A stretch of DNA of 64,000 nucleotides from Pontiella agarivorans (GTDB lineage: Bacteria > Verrucomicrobiota > Kiritimatiellia > Kiritimatiellales > Pontiellaceae): assembly GCF_034531395.1 (NCBI RefSeq), contig NZ_JARVCO010000010.1:1116001-1180000 (forward strand), in the 5' to 3' direction. The position numbers and the translations under genes were made by a program. The notes under the pieces are model-generated. The model did no database searches and was not told the origin of the DNA. It worked only from the letters and a program-made list of their open reading frames with translations. Shown here in pieces: positions 63,912-64,000 of this stretch (the stretch's first letter is position 1; the number at the start of each line of letters is the position of its first letter).

Positions 63912-64000
63912 CTACAAATCGGCAAACGGATTGTTCACGAAGCCGCGGGGTTTGGAGTCGCGGTTTTTCTGCTGCTGATTGGGATTCCGGCGCGGGTTCT
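63912..64000 (-). CDS. C-terminal 28 residues of an unidentified gene (runs off the window)
   Basis: Reading in from the right edge, the frame gives NPRRNPNQQQKNRDSKPRG then FVNNPFADL and a TAG stop. The basic, Gln/Asn-rich composition and ordered end resemble a real protein tail. No family can be named from so little; placed because other minus-strand frames are less protein-like. Confidence 0.4.
   Translation of the reverse strand, partial: NPRRNPNQQQKNRDSKPRGFVNNPFADL

Overview
The window looks like chromosomal DNA from a Gram-negative, probably anaerobic or facultative bacterium of the PVC superphylum; Kiritimatiellota is my best guess (inference, not proven). Signs are outer-membrane machinery (LptE-like lipoprotein, secretin, autotransporter, porin-like barrel), a Hanks-type kinase coupled to an ECF sigma factor as in planctomycetes and relatives, a genuine formylglycine-generating (sulfatase-activating) enzyme, nifH, class 1B pyrD/pyrK, and secreted proteins with calcium-repeat-like tails.

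Layout. 1-1.6 kb: 5' part of nifH with a sigma-54 promoter, then about 1 kb of non-coding, hairpin-rich DNA. 1.6-6.3 kb: surface-polysaccharide genes (O-antigen-ligase-like, two GT-C-type membrane proteins), the first behind a second sigma-54-like promoter. 6.3-7.9 kb: a RAYT (REP-associated tyrosine transposase) with a truncated tandem copy and stacked terminal repeats. 8-21.1 kb: type IV pilus / type II secretion-like cluster: pilin (third sigma-54 promoter), NtrC-type regulator, PilC and PilB homologues, a stand-alone MshEN-like protein, a GspB-like protein and a pilMNOPQ-type operon. 21.2-24.8 kb: a kinase-ECF sigma operon flanked on both sides by two related small-RNA-like genes with near-identical promoter elements. 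24.9-30.7 kb: porin-like protein, YgbA-family protein and a tight operon pyrK-pyrD-three envelope proteins. 30.9-37.8 kb: autotransporter, lepA, lepB, rpsT. 38.1-42.6 kb: lptE-like, serA, split chromate transporter, GGDEF and YdcF-like pair. 42.7-52.3 kb: rplM-rpsI, arginine genes argJ-argB-argD-(DUF3127)-argG, then lysA-[S23-type cassette]-dapA-dapB. 52.3-64 kb: formylglycine-generating enzyme, NERD protein, DJ-1 protein, CLC channel with CBS domains, a 1382-residue secreted protein, an unusual subtilase, an MscS channel and the tail of one more gene. This last block looks visibly more GC-rich than the left end.

The two signals I find most interesting are: (1) the kinase-ECF module bracketed by a pair of structured RNAs, each behind GTAACACT-N14-CGTATACAT and ending in an intrinsic terminator, with different stem sequences but the same loop; (2) a dispersed imperfect palindrome TTCCA-N4-TTGGAA, found at least 17 times in the window both inside genes and between them, where it sometimes forms the terminator stem.
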